Assembly: GCF_000276805.1 (NCBI RefSeq)
Contig: NZ_AKXQ01000012.1
Coordinates: forward strand, 96,821-160,820
Length of the DNA: 64,000 bases
Origin: Moritella dasanensis ArB 0140
GTDB taxonomy: Bacteria; Pseudomonadota; Gammaproteobacteria; Enterobacterales; Moritellaceae
Direction: 5' to 3'
The translations under genes were made by a program, and so were the position numbers. Under the pieces are notes generated by a model, which was not told the origin of the DNA, made no database searches, and saw nothing but the letters and a program-made list of their open reading frames with translations. Shown here piece by piece: positions 51,112-60,092 of the stretch (the stretch's first letter is position 1; the number at the start of each line of letters is the position of its first letter).

Positions 51112-51621
51112 ATGCCATTACTGGATAGTTTTACGGTCGACCATACCATCATGAATGCACCTGCAGTACGTATTGCCAAGACTATGGCGACACCAAGCAA
51201 AGATACCATTACTGTCTTTGACCTGCGTTTTTGTGTACCGAATAAAGAAATTTTAAGTGAGAAAGGGATTCATACCTTAGAGCATCTTTATGCTGGTTTT
51301 ATGCGTGATCATCTTAATTCAGCAACGGTAGAGATTATTGACCTGTCGCCAATGGGTTGTCGTACTGGTTTTTATATGAGCCTGATTGGAGCCCCGACTG
51401 AGCAACAAGTTGCAGATGCTTGGTTAGCAGCAATGAAAGACGTGTTGACGGTTAAAGATCAGAACGCTATTCCAGAATTAAATGAATATCAATGTGGTAC
51501 TTACCAGATGCATTCGTTAGATGAAGCAAAACAAATTGCCCAAGCGATTGTGACTGCTGGTATTGGCGTGAACCAGAATGATGATTTGTTGTTAGCAGAT
51601 GAAATTCTAAATAAACTATAA
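51112..51621 (+). CDS. luxS: S-ribosylhomocysteine lyase LuxS
   Basis: LuxS cleaves S-ribosylhomocysteine to homocysteine and the AI-2 precursor DPD. The 169-aa metalloenzyme shows the metal motif [15 protein letters not shown] with His and His, catalytic Cys in [11 protein letters not shown], and the third ligand region [10 protein letters not shown]. The ATG at 51112 has CGGAG upstream; the frame is open to 51058 but without homology. Confidence 0.97.
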   Translation: MPLLDSFTVDHTIMNAPAVRIAKTMATPSKDTITVFDLRFCVPNKEILSEKGIHTLEHLYAGFMRDHLNSATVEIIDLSPMGCRTGFYMSLIGAPTEQQVADAWLAAMKDVLTVKDQNAIPELNEYQCGTYQMHSLDEAKQIAQAIVTAGIGVNQNDDLLLADEILNKL

Positions 51622-51629
51622 TATTTGAA

Positions 51630-51657
51630 TAGAATGTAGAATGTAGAATGTAGGATG
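51630..51657. repeat. Heptamer tandem repeat after luxS
   Basis: Three exact TAGAATG units and one variant (TAGGATG) 8 bases after the luxS stop. Confidence 0.85.
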
Positions 51658-51680
51658 TACAAAATCATAATATAAGAGGC

Positions 51681-51700
51681 GGCGATTGAGTCGCCTTTTT
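51681..51700 (+). terminator. Terminator of luxS
   Basis: Short stem GGCGA / TCGCC with a 5-base loop and T run. Confidence 0.8.
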
Positions 51701-51760
51701 TATTCTATCTTCTTTCAATAAAGCGCACTTTAAACAAATAGTGAATGGATTGGAGCATTT

Positions 51761-52360
51761 ATGAAAGCAAAATATTTAGTTAATAAAAAAGGTTATTTGG
51801 TGGCATTGTTCAGCTTAGTCTTAACGGCTTGCTCAACAGTAAGCGTCAGTACCGATTACGATCAAAGTGCCGATTTTAGTGCACTTAAGGGTTTTGGTTG
51901 GTTACCTGAATCGGCAAAAGTTGAAAAAGAAAGCGCCTATTTGAATAACCGGATCATGGATGTGCGTATTACCAAAGCTGTGAACCAACAACTTATCGCT
52001 CAAGGGTTTGCATTTTCGAGTGCGCCTGATTTTTATGTGAATTACAGTGTTACCTCGGAAAATAAGACGGATATCCGTACTTATGACAATTATTCTGGTT
52101 ACGGACCAAGTTGGGGTTGGGGCGCTGGTTATGGACACCGTGGTATGTCGTTGAGTGCACACTCAGAAACGCGTATTGAGGAATATCAGCAAGGTAGTCT
52201 TGTTGTTGATGTGATAGACCCAACAAGCTTAGAACTCATTTGGCGAGGCATTGGCAGTAAACGTCTACCGCAATCGACAGATGCTGCAGATATGGATAAA
52301 TTAGTTGGTCAGATAGTGAAAAGTATCTTAGCCAAATTCCCACCTAAAACAAACAAATAG
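51761..52360 (+). CDS. DUF4136 lipoprotein
   Basis: A 199-aa predicted lipoprotein: signal peptide with lipobox LTAC (about residues 21-24), then a DUF4136 domain with the typical STDYDQSADFSALKGFGW start, a Gly/Tyr/Trp-rich loop (YSGYGPSWGWGAGYGHRG) and LVVDVIDPTSLELIWRGIG. Function unknown. Monocistronic between the luxS terminator and a bidirectional terminator. Confidence 0.85.
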   Translation: MKAKYLVNKKGYLVALFSLVLTACSTVSVSTDYDQSADFSALKGFGWLPESAKVEKESAYLNNRIMDVRITKAVNQQLIAQGFAFSSAPDFYVNYSVTSENKTDIRTYDNYSGYGPSWGWGAGYGHRGMSLSAHSETRIEEYQQGSLVVDVIDPTSLELIWRGIGSKRLPQSTDAADMDKLVGQIVKSILAKFPPKTNK

Positions 52361-52424
52361 TCTGGTTAACCGTTATGGTAAACGGTGCTAGGGTATTGCA
52401 GTGCTAAGTTACTATTGCACAAAT

Positions 52425-52458
52425 AAAAAATGAGCAACCAGTGGTTGCTCATTTTTTT
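52425..52458. terminator. Bidirectional terminator, DUF4136 gene/purD
   Basis: Stem TGAGCAACC / GGTTGCTCA with 3-base loop, flanked by A run on the left and T run on the right. Confidence 0.92.
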
Positions 52459-52494
52459 ATAACATAAAAACAGTATCTTACTATTTATGCTATT

Positions 52495-53784
52495 TTATTT
52501 TTGGTTTTCACGAGCAATTGCACGGTAACCAATATCAGTTCGGTAGAAAGCACCTTGCCACTTGATTTGTGCCGCCAATTTATACGCATTTTCTTGCGCT
52601 TCAGTGACAGTGTTACCCAGTGCCGTAGCACAAAGTACACGACCGCCGCTAGTGACAATATTACCACCTTGCAGTGCAGTACCCGCGTGGAAAACTTTGC
52701 TTTCAGTCGAATCAGCTTTTGGTAGACCGGTAATGATGTCACCTTTTGCGTAATCAGCAGGGTAACCGCCAGCCGCAATAACCACACCCACTGCCGCACG
52801 TTCGTCATAATCTGCAGTCACAGTATCAAGTTTACCGGCAACAGCAGCAAGACACAGTTCGACTAAGTCTGATTTTAAACGCATCATGATAGGCTGTGTT
52901 TCTGGATCACCAAAACGACAGTTATATTCTAATACTTTTGCTGTGCCATCTGGTGCAACCATAAGGCCAGCATAAAGGAAACCTGTGTAGGTATTACCTT
53001 CCGCTTTCATGCCATCAACAGTCGGACGAATTACTTCGTTCATTGCAAAATCATGTACAGCTTGTGTTACCACCGGTGCTGGTGAGTAAGCACCCATACC
53101 ACCTGTGTTTGGCCCTTTATCGCCATTATCACGTGCTTTATGATCTTGGCTTGTTGCTAGCGCCAAAATATTTTCGCCATCAACCATCACAATGAAACTT
53201 GCTTCTTCACCTGTCAGGAATTCTTCAACAACAACACGTGCGCCAGCATCACCAAACTTATTGCCTTCAAGCATGTCGTCAATCGCGTCAAATGCTTGTG
53301 CTTCAGTATCAGCGATGATCACGCCTTTACCTGCCGCTAGACCGTCTGCTTTAATCACGATAGGGCAACCCATTTTACTTACATACGCTTTTGCTGGAGC
53401 GACTTCAGTGAAGTTTTGGTATGCCGCAGTTGGGATGTTGTGACGGGCAAAGAAATCTTTCGAGAATGCTTTTGAGCCTTCTAGTTGCGCAGCGCCTTGT
53501 GTTGGACCAAAGATAGCTAAACCTTCAGCTTGGAATGCATCAACAACACCAAGTACGAGTGGAACTTCAGGACCAACAATTGTTAATTCAATGCTGTTTT
53601 CTTTAGCAAATGTAACCAAAGCGGGAATATCTTCAACTTGGATAGGTACATTCTTACATTTGTTTTCGAGTGAAGAACCAATATTACCAGGTGCGATAAA
53701 TACTGTTTCAACTTGTTTAGACTGAGCCGCTTTCCAACCTAGGGCGTGTTCACGACCACCGCCACCAATAATTAATACGTTCAT
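52495..53784 (-). CDS. purD: Phosphoribosylamine-glycine ligase
   Basis: Second step of de novo purine synthesis (GAR synthetase). The 429-aa ATP-grasp enzyme shows MNVLIIGGGGREHALGWKA at the N-terminus, IKADGLAAGKGVI in the ATP-grasp and GFLYAGLM ... YNCRFGDPETQ. Second gene of purH-purD, 150 bases after purH. Confidence 0.97.
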   Translation of the reverse strand: MNVLIIGGGGREHALGWKAAQSKQVETVFIAPGNIGSSLENKCKNVPIQVEDIPALVTFAKENSIELTIVGPEVPLVLGVVDAFQAEGLAIFGPTQGAAQLEGSKAFSKDFFARHNIPTAAYQNFTEVAPAKAYVSKMGCPIVIKADGLAAGKGVIIADTEAQAFDAIDDMLEGNKFGDAGARVVVEEFLTGEEASFIVMVDGENILALATSQDHKARDNGDKGPNTGGMGAYSPAPVVTQAVHDFAMNEVIRPTVDGMKAEGNTYTGFLYAGLMVAPDGTAKVLEYNCRFGDPETQPIMMRLKSDLVELCLAAVAGKLDTVTADYDERAAVGVVIAAGGYPADYAKGDIITGLPKADSTESKVFHAGTALQGGNIVTSGGRVLCATALGNTVTEAQENAYKLAAQIKWQGAFYRTDIGYRAIARENQK

Positions 53785-53868
53785 AATGCTGTTATTCCTT
53801 TTACTTTATGCGCTAATCTTGGCGGTACTCTACGATACTTAACAAGATTTATAATTGAGTGAGAGCAG

Positions 53869-53905
53869 TACAGTAAGAGCGATGAGTGTCACGACTCTTA
53901 CTGTA
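53869..53905 (-). promoter_or_regulatory. Hairpin between purH and purD
   Basis: Perfect 11-bp arms TACAGTAAGAG / CTCTTACTGTA with a 15-base loop just after the purH stop. On the minus strand no T run follows, so it may be an mRNA processing or stability element rather than a terminator. Confidence 0.5.
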
Positions 53906-53934
53906 TTTTAACTTATGTGCACTTGCCTAAAGGC

Positions 53935-55527
53935 TTAGTGACGGAAGTGACGCATGCCGGTGAAGATCATCGTCATACCGTGTTCGTTAGCCGCATCGAT
54001 AATTTCATTATCACGGATTGAACCACCAGGTTGGATAACACATTTAATACCCGCAGCCGCTGCAGCATCAATGCCGTCACGGAATGGGAAGAATGCATCT
54101 GATGCCATCACAGAACCTTTAACAACTAGACCTTCGTCAGAAGCTTTGATTCCGGCAATCTTAGCACTATAAACACGGCTCATTTGGCCAGCACCAACAC
54201 CCACTGTTACGCCGTCTTTTGCGTAAACAATTGCGTTTGATTTAACAAACTTAGCTACTTTCCAGCAGAATAGTAGGTCAGTCAGTTCTTGCTCTGAAGG
54301 TTGACGTTCAGATACCACTGTTAAATCATCTAGGCTGATCATGCCACGGTCACGGTCTTGTACTAATACACCACCGTTAACACGTTTAATGTCGAATTCG
54401 CCGTTTTTGCTAGTCCATTCACCACATTCCAGTAAACGTACGTTTTTCTTGGTTGCAACAATCGCACTTGCTTCTGCACTTACTGATGGCGCAATAATTA
54501 CTTCAGTGAATTGACGGTCAACGATTGCTTGTGCAGTTACTGCGTCAAGTTCACGGTTGAAAGCAATGATGCCACCAAATGCTGACGTCGGGTCAGTTTT
54601 AAATGCACTGTCGTAAGCACTTAAGATATCGTCGCCAATCGCAACACCACATGGGTTTGCGTGCTTAACGATAACACAAGCTGGTTTATCAAATTCTTTA
54701 ACACACTCTAATGCAGAATCTGTGTCAGCGATGTTGTTATAAGATAATGCTTTACCTTGTAACTGTTTCGCAGTGGCAACAGATGCTTCAGTGGTGTTTT
54801 TCTCAACATAGAATGCTGCTTTTTGGTGGCTATTTTCACCGTAACGCATGTCTTGTTTTTTGATAAACTGAGAGTTAAATGTACGTGGGAACTTAGATTC
54901 TTCATCGCCATCAGTGTTATCACCGTAGCTAGGAACCATAGTACCGAAGTAGTTTGCGATCATGCCATCATAAGCAGCTGTGTGCTCAAATGCTGCAATA
55001 GCAAGGTCGAAACGGGTTTTGTGAGTTACTGAAGTATTGTTTGCAGACATTTCACTTAATACGCGGTCATAATCGCTAGCATTAACGACGATTGTCACGT
55101 CTTTGTGGTTTTTAGCTGCAGAGCGAACCATTGTTGGACCACCGATGTCGATATTTTCAACGGCGTCAGCAAGGCTGCAATCTGGATTGGCAACAGTGTT
55201 GGCAAATGGGTAAAGGTTAACAACTACAATATCAATTGGGTTGATACCGTGTTCTGACATTACATCAACATCAATGTCACGACGGCCAAGAATGCCACCA
55301 TGTACTTTAGGATGCAGTGTTTTAACACGACCATCCATCATTTCTGGATGACCTGTATAGTCAGAAACTTCTATTACTGGGATGTCATTTTCAGCTAATA
55401 ACTTAGCTGTCCCGCCAGTAGATAATAATTCGACACCTTGTGCTACTAGGCCTCGAGAAAATTCTACAATACCAGTTTTATCTGACACACTGATTAAAGC
55501 ACGGCGAATAGGTCGAACGTTGTCCAT
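53935..55527 (-). CDS. purH: Bifunctional AICAR formyltransferase/IMP cyclohydrolase
   Basis: Catalyses the last two steps of IMP synthesis. The 530-aa protein has the N-terminal cyclohydrolase domain ([44 protein letters not shown]) and the C-terminal transformylase domain ([31 protein letters not shown]). ATG at 55527 with GAGG upstream. First gene of purHD. Confidence 0.97.
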   Translation of the reverse strand: MDNVRPIRRALISVSDKTGIVEFSRGLVAQGVELLSTGGTAKLLAENDIPVIEVSDYTGHPEMMDGRVKTLHPKVHGGILGRRDIDVDVMSEHGINPIDIVVVNLYPFANTVANPDCSLADAVENIDIGGPTMVRSAAKNHKDVTIVVNASDYDRVLSEMSANNTSVTHKTRFDLAIAAFEHTAAYDGMIANYFGTMVPSYGDNTDGDEESKFPRTFNSQFIKKQDMRYGENSHQKAAFYVEKNTTEASVATAKQLQGKALSYNNIADTDSALECVKEFDKPACVIVKHANPCGVAIGDDILSAYDSAFKTDPTSAFGGIIAFNRELDAVTAQAIVDRQFTEVIIAPSVSAEASAIVATKKNVRLLECGEWTSKNGEFDIKRVNGGVLVQDRDRGMISLDDLTVVSERQPSEQELTDLLFCWKVAKFVKSNAIVYAKDGVTVGVGAGQMSRVYSAKIAGIKASDEGLVVKGSVMASDAFFPFRDGIDAAAAAGIKCVIQPGGSIRDNEIIDAANEHGMTMIFTGMRHFRH

Positions 55528-55876
55528 TTTACGATTACCTCAAAGTACATTTTTATAGAAGGATGTTTTCGGAAAAGGTCGGTTTGGCCTTTTACGGAAA
55601 CATCCTGCACTATGTTCCTTTTATACCTACTAACTTTACGCAGCGATTAACTTGCTAAAGTCCTTTAGATATATAACGTACCGCAGATGGGGGGCATTCT
55701 AACTGAAAATTAATTAATTGTGTCGATTTTTTAATAAAAAATTCATCAACAGTATTTTTCTACTTTGAATTTAACTACATCAGTACAATCAGGCTATATA
55801 GTCAGTGCAATATCGCGGTATTTCCGATGCGAAAATTTAATGTCTTGCTCTACACGTATGGATACAGTGTTGTTAT
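55528..55876 (-). promoter_or_regulatory. purH leader region with long stem-loop
   Basis: 349 bp without a gene between plsY and purH. A composite stem-loop at 55560-55606 has outer arms AGGATGTTT/AAACATCCT and inner arms AAAAGG/CCTTTT. A 14-bp palindrome CTAAAGTCCTTTAG lies around 55655-55668. A -10-like TAGAAT on the minus strand near 55700 would give a leader of over 150 nt. I found no convincing PurR box. Role in purine control is only a suggestion. Confidence 0.45.
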
Positions 55877-56482
55877 TTATTGCTTTTTCTTTTTCTTTTT
55901 CTTCCAGATTTTCTCTTCCTCGCCACGGAATAGACGCATTATATTGTCGTAGTGACGTAAAATAATAAGACACGATAACATCGCCACGGGCAGGGTATAT
56001 TGGGCTTTGAATATCAAGGTATAAATAGGCGCGAAGAGGGCGGTGAAAATAGCAGCCATTGAGGAGTAGCCTGTGATCATTAAGGATAACAACCAGCTCG
56101 CGACAATCGATGCACCTAAATCAAAGCCGATAGTTAACAGCGCACCAAATGCCGTTGCGACCCCTTTACCACCTTGAAAATGAAAGAAAATGGGATAAAT
56201 ATGCCCAAGACACGCGGAGATAGCAATAAGCCCGAGATAAAAGGGAGTCATATTAAAATACCACGCTAACCAAACGGGTAGTGCGCCTTTGAGCATATCA
56301 AAAAATAATACTAAACCCGCCGCAAACTTATTCCCTGAACGTAATACGTTGGTTGCCCCCGGATTCTGCGAACCATATTTCCGTGGATCAGGTAGGCGAA
56401 ATAGGCGGCAAATTAAGATTGCTGAAGAAATAGAACCTAGCAGATAGGCGAAAATGATAAAGATTAAGCTCAATAGGGTCAT
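55877..56482 (-). CDS. plsY: Glycerol-3-phosphate acyltransferase PlsY
   Basis: PlsY transfers acyl from acyl-phosphate to glycerol-3-phosphate, starting phospholipid synthesis. The 201-aa inner-membrane protein has the family motifs [24 protein letters not shown] and [20 protein letters not shown]. The C-terminus ends in a run of seven Lys encoded by an AAGAAA repeat, an unusual and slippage-prone tail. Divergent from folB, as is common. Confidence 0.95.
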   Translation of the reverse strand: MTLLSLIFIIFAYLLGSISSAILICRLFRLPDPRKYGSQNPGATNVLRSGNKFAAGLVLFFDMLKGALPVWLAWYFNMTPFYLGLIAISACLGHIYPIFFHFQGGKGVATAFGALLTIGFDLGASIVASWLLSLMITGYSSMAAIFTALFAPIYTLIFKAQYTLPVAMLSCLIILRHYDNIMRLFRGEEEKIWKKKKKKKQ

Positions 56483-56670
56483 TACTGATTAATTCTTCTC
56501 TAGGTTTGCTGTATTATTGCATTATTATATCCATTAATAAATTGCGTACTGTCATAAGCCTGACAATTATGTGGTTTATCTTGGATATAAAAAAACATTG
56601 AGAAACCTATCATACGCGTTTTCTATTCGCTAGGGTATCCGACCTCTATCAAGTTATTACGGACGAGTTC

Positions 56671-57039
56671 ATGGACATTGTATTTATTGAAAAATTGGAA
56701 GTTTTTACCACGATCGGTGTATATGATTGGGAAAAAGAGATCATTCAGCGATTAGTATTTGATTTGCAGATGGCACATGACAATCGCCCTTCAGCATTGA
56801 CCGATGACATTACTAAAGCATTGGATTATTCAGCAGTCGCGAAAGTGGTTACTGATTTCGCGCAAGGAAACATTTTTGAATTAGTTGAAACAATGGCAGA
56901 GCAAGTGGCTGCGTTGTTAATGACTACCTTTGGTATTCCTTGGATAAGTTTAAAATTGAGCAAGCCGGGTGCCGTTGCGAATGCAGCAACAGTTGGTGTT
57001 TATATTGAACGTGGTCAACGCGATGGAAAGTTAGCGTAA
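56671..57039 (+). CDS. folB: Dihydroneopterin aldolase
   Basis: Converts dihydroneopterin to 6-hydroxymethyl-dihydropterin in folate synthesis. The 122-aa protein has LEVFTTIGVYDWEKEIIQRLVFD at the N-terminus, LDYSAVAK and ISLKLSKPGAV. Its stop overlaps the folK start (TAATG), giving a two-step folate operon. Confidence 0.94.
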   Translation: MDIVFIEKLEVFTTIGVYDWEKEIIQRLVFDLQMAHDNRPSALTDDITKALDYSAVAKVVTDFAQGNIFELVETMAEQVAALLMTTFGIPWISLKLSKPGAVANAATVGVYIERGQRDGKLA

Positions 57040-57545
57040 TGGCTTTGGTGTATATCGGCATCGGCAGTAATATTGATAAAGAATATCATGTTGCGAATGC
57101 ACTGCAAGATCTGGATAAATTGTTTGATCATTGCCGGGTATCCCCTATTTTCGAAAGTGCAGCGGTTAATTGCACGGGGGATAACTATTACAATTTAGTC
57201 GTGGAATTTACCACGTCATTATCGATTAACGCATTAATGCTGTGTTTAAAAGATCTTGAGATCACACATGGACGTAAAGCGACCGATCGTCGTTATGCAC
57301 CTCGAACGTTAGATTTGGATTTATTGTTATTCGACAATGTTATTCAATCTGAATCTCCAGTTTTACCTCGCCCTGAAATTGTTTATCACGCGTTTGTGTT
57401 ATGGCCGCTTGCGGAGTTAGCGCCTGATTTACGTCACCCTGAGTCGGGTATGACGATGGCGACATTATGGCGTGACTTTGATAAATCAACCCAGGATTTA
57501 GCGTTAGCAAAGTGGCAATGGCCGCAAATAGCTGAGCTAGTTTAA
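57039..57545 (+). CDS. folK: Hydroxymethyl-dihydropterin pyrophosphokinase
   Basis: Pyrophosphorylates 6-hydroxymethyl-dihydropterin, the product of FolB. The 168-aa protein has YIGIGSNIDKEYHV, the FYNLV-like YYNLVVEF, RRYAPRTLDLDLLLF and PRPEIVYHAFVLWPLAEL. Overlaps folB by one base. Confidence 0.94.
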   Translation: MALVYIGIGSNIDKEYHVANALQDLDKLFDHCRVSPIFESAAVNCTGDNYYNLVVEFTTSLSINALMLCLKDLEITHGRKATDRRYAPRTLDLDLLLFDNVIQSESPVLPRPEIVYHAFVLWPLAELAPDLRHPESGMTMATLWRDFDKSTQDLALAKWQWPQIAELV

Positions 57546-57561
57546 ACGATACAATCGCAAT

Positions 57562-57613
57562 AACAGCAGTAAGGTTAGTCTGACCCAGCGTTAGTATTAA
57601 CCTTACTGCTGTT
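57562..57613 (+). repeat. Long hairpin after folK
   Basis: Perfect 16-bp stem AACAGCAGTAAGGTTA / TAACCTTACTGCTGTT with a 20-base loop. No immediate T run (CGCATTATTTATTTTT follows), so it is a possible but atypical terminator. Confidence 0.7.
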
Positions 57614-57665
57614 CGCATTATTTATTTTTAACGATGACAATCATATAACAATAAAGGAAACATGA

Positions 57666-58520
57666 ATGAGTACTTTGGAAGTGATCGTACTGGCGTTGAT
57701 TCAGGGATTAACTGAATTTTTACCGGTATCAAGTTCTGCCCACCTTATCTTACCGTCACAATTATTAGGCTGGGAAGACCAAGGTTTGGCTTTTGATGTT
57801 GCTGTGCATATCGGTACATTACTCGCGGTGCTTATTTATTTCCGTGAAGAAGTCGGCACGATGGCGGTTGCTTGGGTGCGCTCTCTATTTAAACAACAGC
57901 ACAGTAAAGACAGTCAGCTTGCATGGTGTATTTTATTAGCGACAATTCCGGCGGCATTATTTGGCTTCTTTGGTAAAGACTTAATTGAATTATACCTACG
58001 CAGTACAACTGTTATCGCGACAACAACTATTATCTTTGGTTTGTTATTATGGTGGGCGGATGCCAATGCCACACAAATTAAAGATGAATACAAAACCGGT
58101 TGGAAAGGCGCGTTAATAATTGGCTTTGCGCAAATGCTCGCGCTAATCCCTGGTACATCGCGTTCGGGCGTGACGATTACAGCAGGCTTAATGCTTGGTC
58201 TGAGCCGAAGTGCAGCTGCACGTTTCTCGTTCTTAATGTCAATACCGATCATTGCGATGGCGGGTGGTTATTTAACGCTAAAACTCGTGTTACATGGCGA
58301 TGTGGTTGAAGTCCTACAAGCGGGTGAAATCATTACCTCTGTACGTCCGGTTGATTGGTTTGCGATGGGCCTTGGCGTGATTGTGTCTTTCTTCAGTGCG
58401 GTTGCTTGTATCCACGTATTCTTGCAAGTACTAGAAAAATTAGGCATGTTCCCGTTTGTTATTTACCGTCTATTGTTAGGCGCGGGTCTGTTCTATTTAA
58501 TTTATACTCAATCGATTTAG
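57666..58520 (+). CDS. uppP: Undecaprenyl-diphosphatase UppP/BacA
   Basis: Dephosphorylates undecaprenyl diphosphate for recycling of the peptidoglycan lipid carrier; confers bacitracin tolerance when abundant. The 284-aa polytopic protein has [15 protein letters not shown] and [21 protein letters not shown], the two BacA motifs. AAAGGA precedes the ATG at 57666. Functionally linked to murJ and yqaA in this window. Confidence 0.96.
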   Translation: MSTLEVIVLALIQGLTEFLPVSSSAHLILPSQLLGWEDQGLAFDVAVHIGTLLAVLIYFREEVGTMAVAWVRSLFKQQHSKDSQLAWCILLATIPAALFGFFGKDLIELYLRSTTVIATTTIIFGLLLWWADANATQIKDEYKTGWKGALIIGFAQMLALIPGTSRSGVTITAGLMLGLSRSAAARFSFLMSIPIIAMAGGYLTLKLVLHGDVVEVLQAGEIITSVRPVDWFAMGLGVIVSFFSAVACIHVFLQVLEKLGMFPFVIYRLLLGAGLFYLIYTQSI

Positions 58521-58536
58521 TTTTTCGCTCTGAGAT

Positions 58537-58567
58537 AAGGCTGTTACCTGTGGTAGCAGCCTTTTTT
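58537..58567 (+). terminator. Terminator of uppP
   Basis: Stem AAGGCTG-TACC / GGTA-CAGCCTT (one mismatch), loop TGT, then T run. Confidence 0.88.
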
Positions 58568-58571
58568 GATC

Positions 58572-58613
58572 TTAACTATTAACTATTAACTATTAACTAT
58601 TAACTATTAGCTA
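58572..58613. repeat. Heptamer tandem repeat between uppP and cca
   Basis: Five exact TTAACTA units and a sixth TTAGCTA, 42 bp in all, in the short gap between convergent uppP and cca. Confidence 0.92.
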
Positions 58614-58641
58614 GAGCGAATATTTTAGTGAATCGAGACAT

Positions 58642-59823
58642 TTATTCAGGACGTAATGCGGTTAATGCGCTTATACGCTGCAAGGTTAATTGTTGTTTTA
58701 TCTCTGGCCCACGAAAGCCCGCTGCGATAATCGGCTGTACGGTGATATCACATGCAGCGCTGAGCATCTTGGTTAAATATTGGGTTGGTCGATAGTCATC
58801 AGCTAATTGCTTGGCTTTGCTACTTGAGCAAGTCAGTAATATCTGCTCGAAACGTTCGGGTTTACGCCATGCATCGGTATTATCGAATAGGTTAATAATC
58901 GCTGCAGGTGTTAATGATAATGCATTGTGAACATTGACTTGTTGGGCACTGACGAGTATCGCAAGGTCGCGATGTTCATTAGGCACTTTACAACGTTTAG
59001 CCAGCACCTTAATGTTTGCTTGTTGCTCACCGAGGTTTTGCATTACGGCCGCAAAGCGCATGGCTAAATTCGGCGATAATAACGCCGTGTTTTTTAACTG
59101 GCTTAGTGCTTGTAGACCAAGATTATTGTTTTCATTTTCGTCGTCACCTTTGTCGCCATCGTTGTTTATAACGGCGAAGTCAAAAAGGTTATCGAGTTCT
59201 GGCAGAATAACCGCTAATGCACCAATCTCTTTTAGTACGTTAAAGAACACTTCAGGATTCGCAGCAGATAAGGTCTTTTCTACTTCTTGCCATACGCGCT
59301 CTGGGGTTAACTCAGCAAGGTCACCTGCTTGTGTCATCTGCTGCATTAATGTCAGAGTTTCACCGGCAATGGTAAAGCCCTGTTGATGAAAACGCGCAGC
59401 AAAACGCGCCACACGTAATACGCGTAATGGATCTTCACTGAAGCTATCTGAGATATGACGCAGTAGTCGATTATCTAAATCAACGCGGGCATTGAGTGGA
59501 TCTATAACGTTACCATTAATATCTTCGACCATGGCATTGATGGTTAAGTCTCGACGCACCAGGTCTTGTTCTAGGGTGACATCTGGCGCGGCATAACAGG
59601 TGAAACCTGTATAACCGGAGCCACTCTTACGTTCGGTACGTGCCAGTGCATATTCTTGTTTAGTGCTCGGGTGTAAGAATACTGGGAAATCTTTACCGAC
59701 TTGTTGGTAACCTTGCGCGAGCATTTCTGCAGGCGTCGCACCGACAACAACAAAATCTTTATCTTTTACTGGTAGAGATAATAGCTTGTCACGCACCGCG
59801 CCGCCGACTAAATATATTTGCAC
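58642..59823 (-). CDS. cca: CCA-adding enzyme, HD domain degenerate
   Basis: Adds or repairs the 3' CCA of tRNAs. The 393-aa class II nucleotidyltransferase has YLVGGAVRD (4-12), catalytic Asp pair KDKDF (20-24), RRDLTINAM and EDPLRVLRVARF. In E. coli the C-terminal part is an HD phosphohydrolase with RFATLCHDLGKG; here the equivalent is RFAAVMQNLGEQ (256-267) and the preceding His-rich stretch is replaced by an Asp/Asn-rich linker (220-233). The HD activity is therefore probably lost. GTG start at 59823 with AGGGG upstream. All tRNAs in this window encode CCA, so repair is its likely main task. Confidence 0.93.
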   Translation of the reverse strand: MQIYLVGGAVRDKLLSLPVKDKDFVVVGATPAEMLAQGYQQVGKDFPVFLHPSTKQEYALARTERKSGSGYTGFTCYAAPDVTLEQDLVRRDLTINAMVEDINGNVIDPLNARVDLDNRLLRHISDSFSEDPLRVLRVARFAARFHQQGFTIAGETLTLMQQMTQAGDLAELTPERVWQEVEKTLSAANPEVFFNVLKEIGALAVILPELDNLFDFAVINNDGDKGDDENENNNLGLQALSQLKNTALLSPNLAMRFAAVMQNLGEQQANIKVLAKRCKVPNEHRDLAILVSAQQVNVHNALSLTPAAIINLFDNTDAWRKPERFEQILLTCSSSKAKQLADDYRPTQYLTKMLSAACDITVQPIIAAGFRGPEIKQQLTLQRISALTALRPE

Positions 59824-60092
59824 TTAACAACCCCTGTTACTTTACTTTAATAATGGCTTCAAGATAATTACATGGTATTGGTTAATTATACCTTAACGGC
59901 TTGGAAACTCGAACTCTGCTGTTGATTGTAATTATTATTATCTACTTTAGTTACCATAATGGCATAGGAGCTAGTCGTTAATGGTGCTTAGGCGACTTAT
60001 TCATGGATAAAGTTGGTTTTTTATCGGCTATTTTTGACATTCTGTTGTCTAGCTATTAACGTGAAGCCTCAATCATAGGATGATAATCATAG

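Noticed and set aside
55607..55760. PurR operator before purH
   Set aside because: ACGCAGCGATTA looks partly similar but the palindrome centre and second half do not match the PurR consensus.
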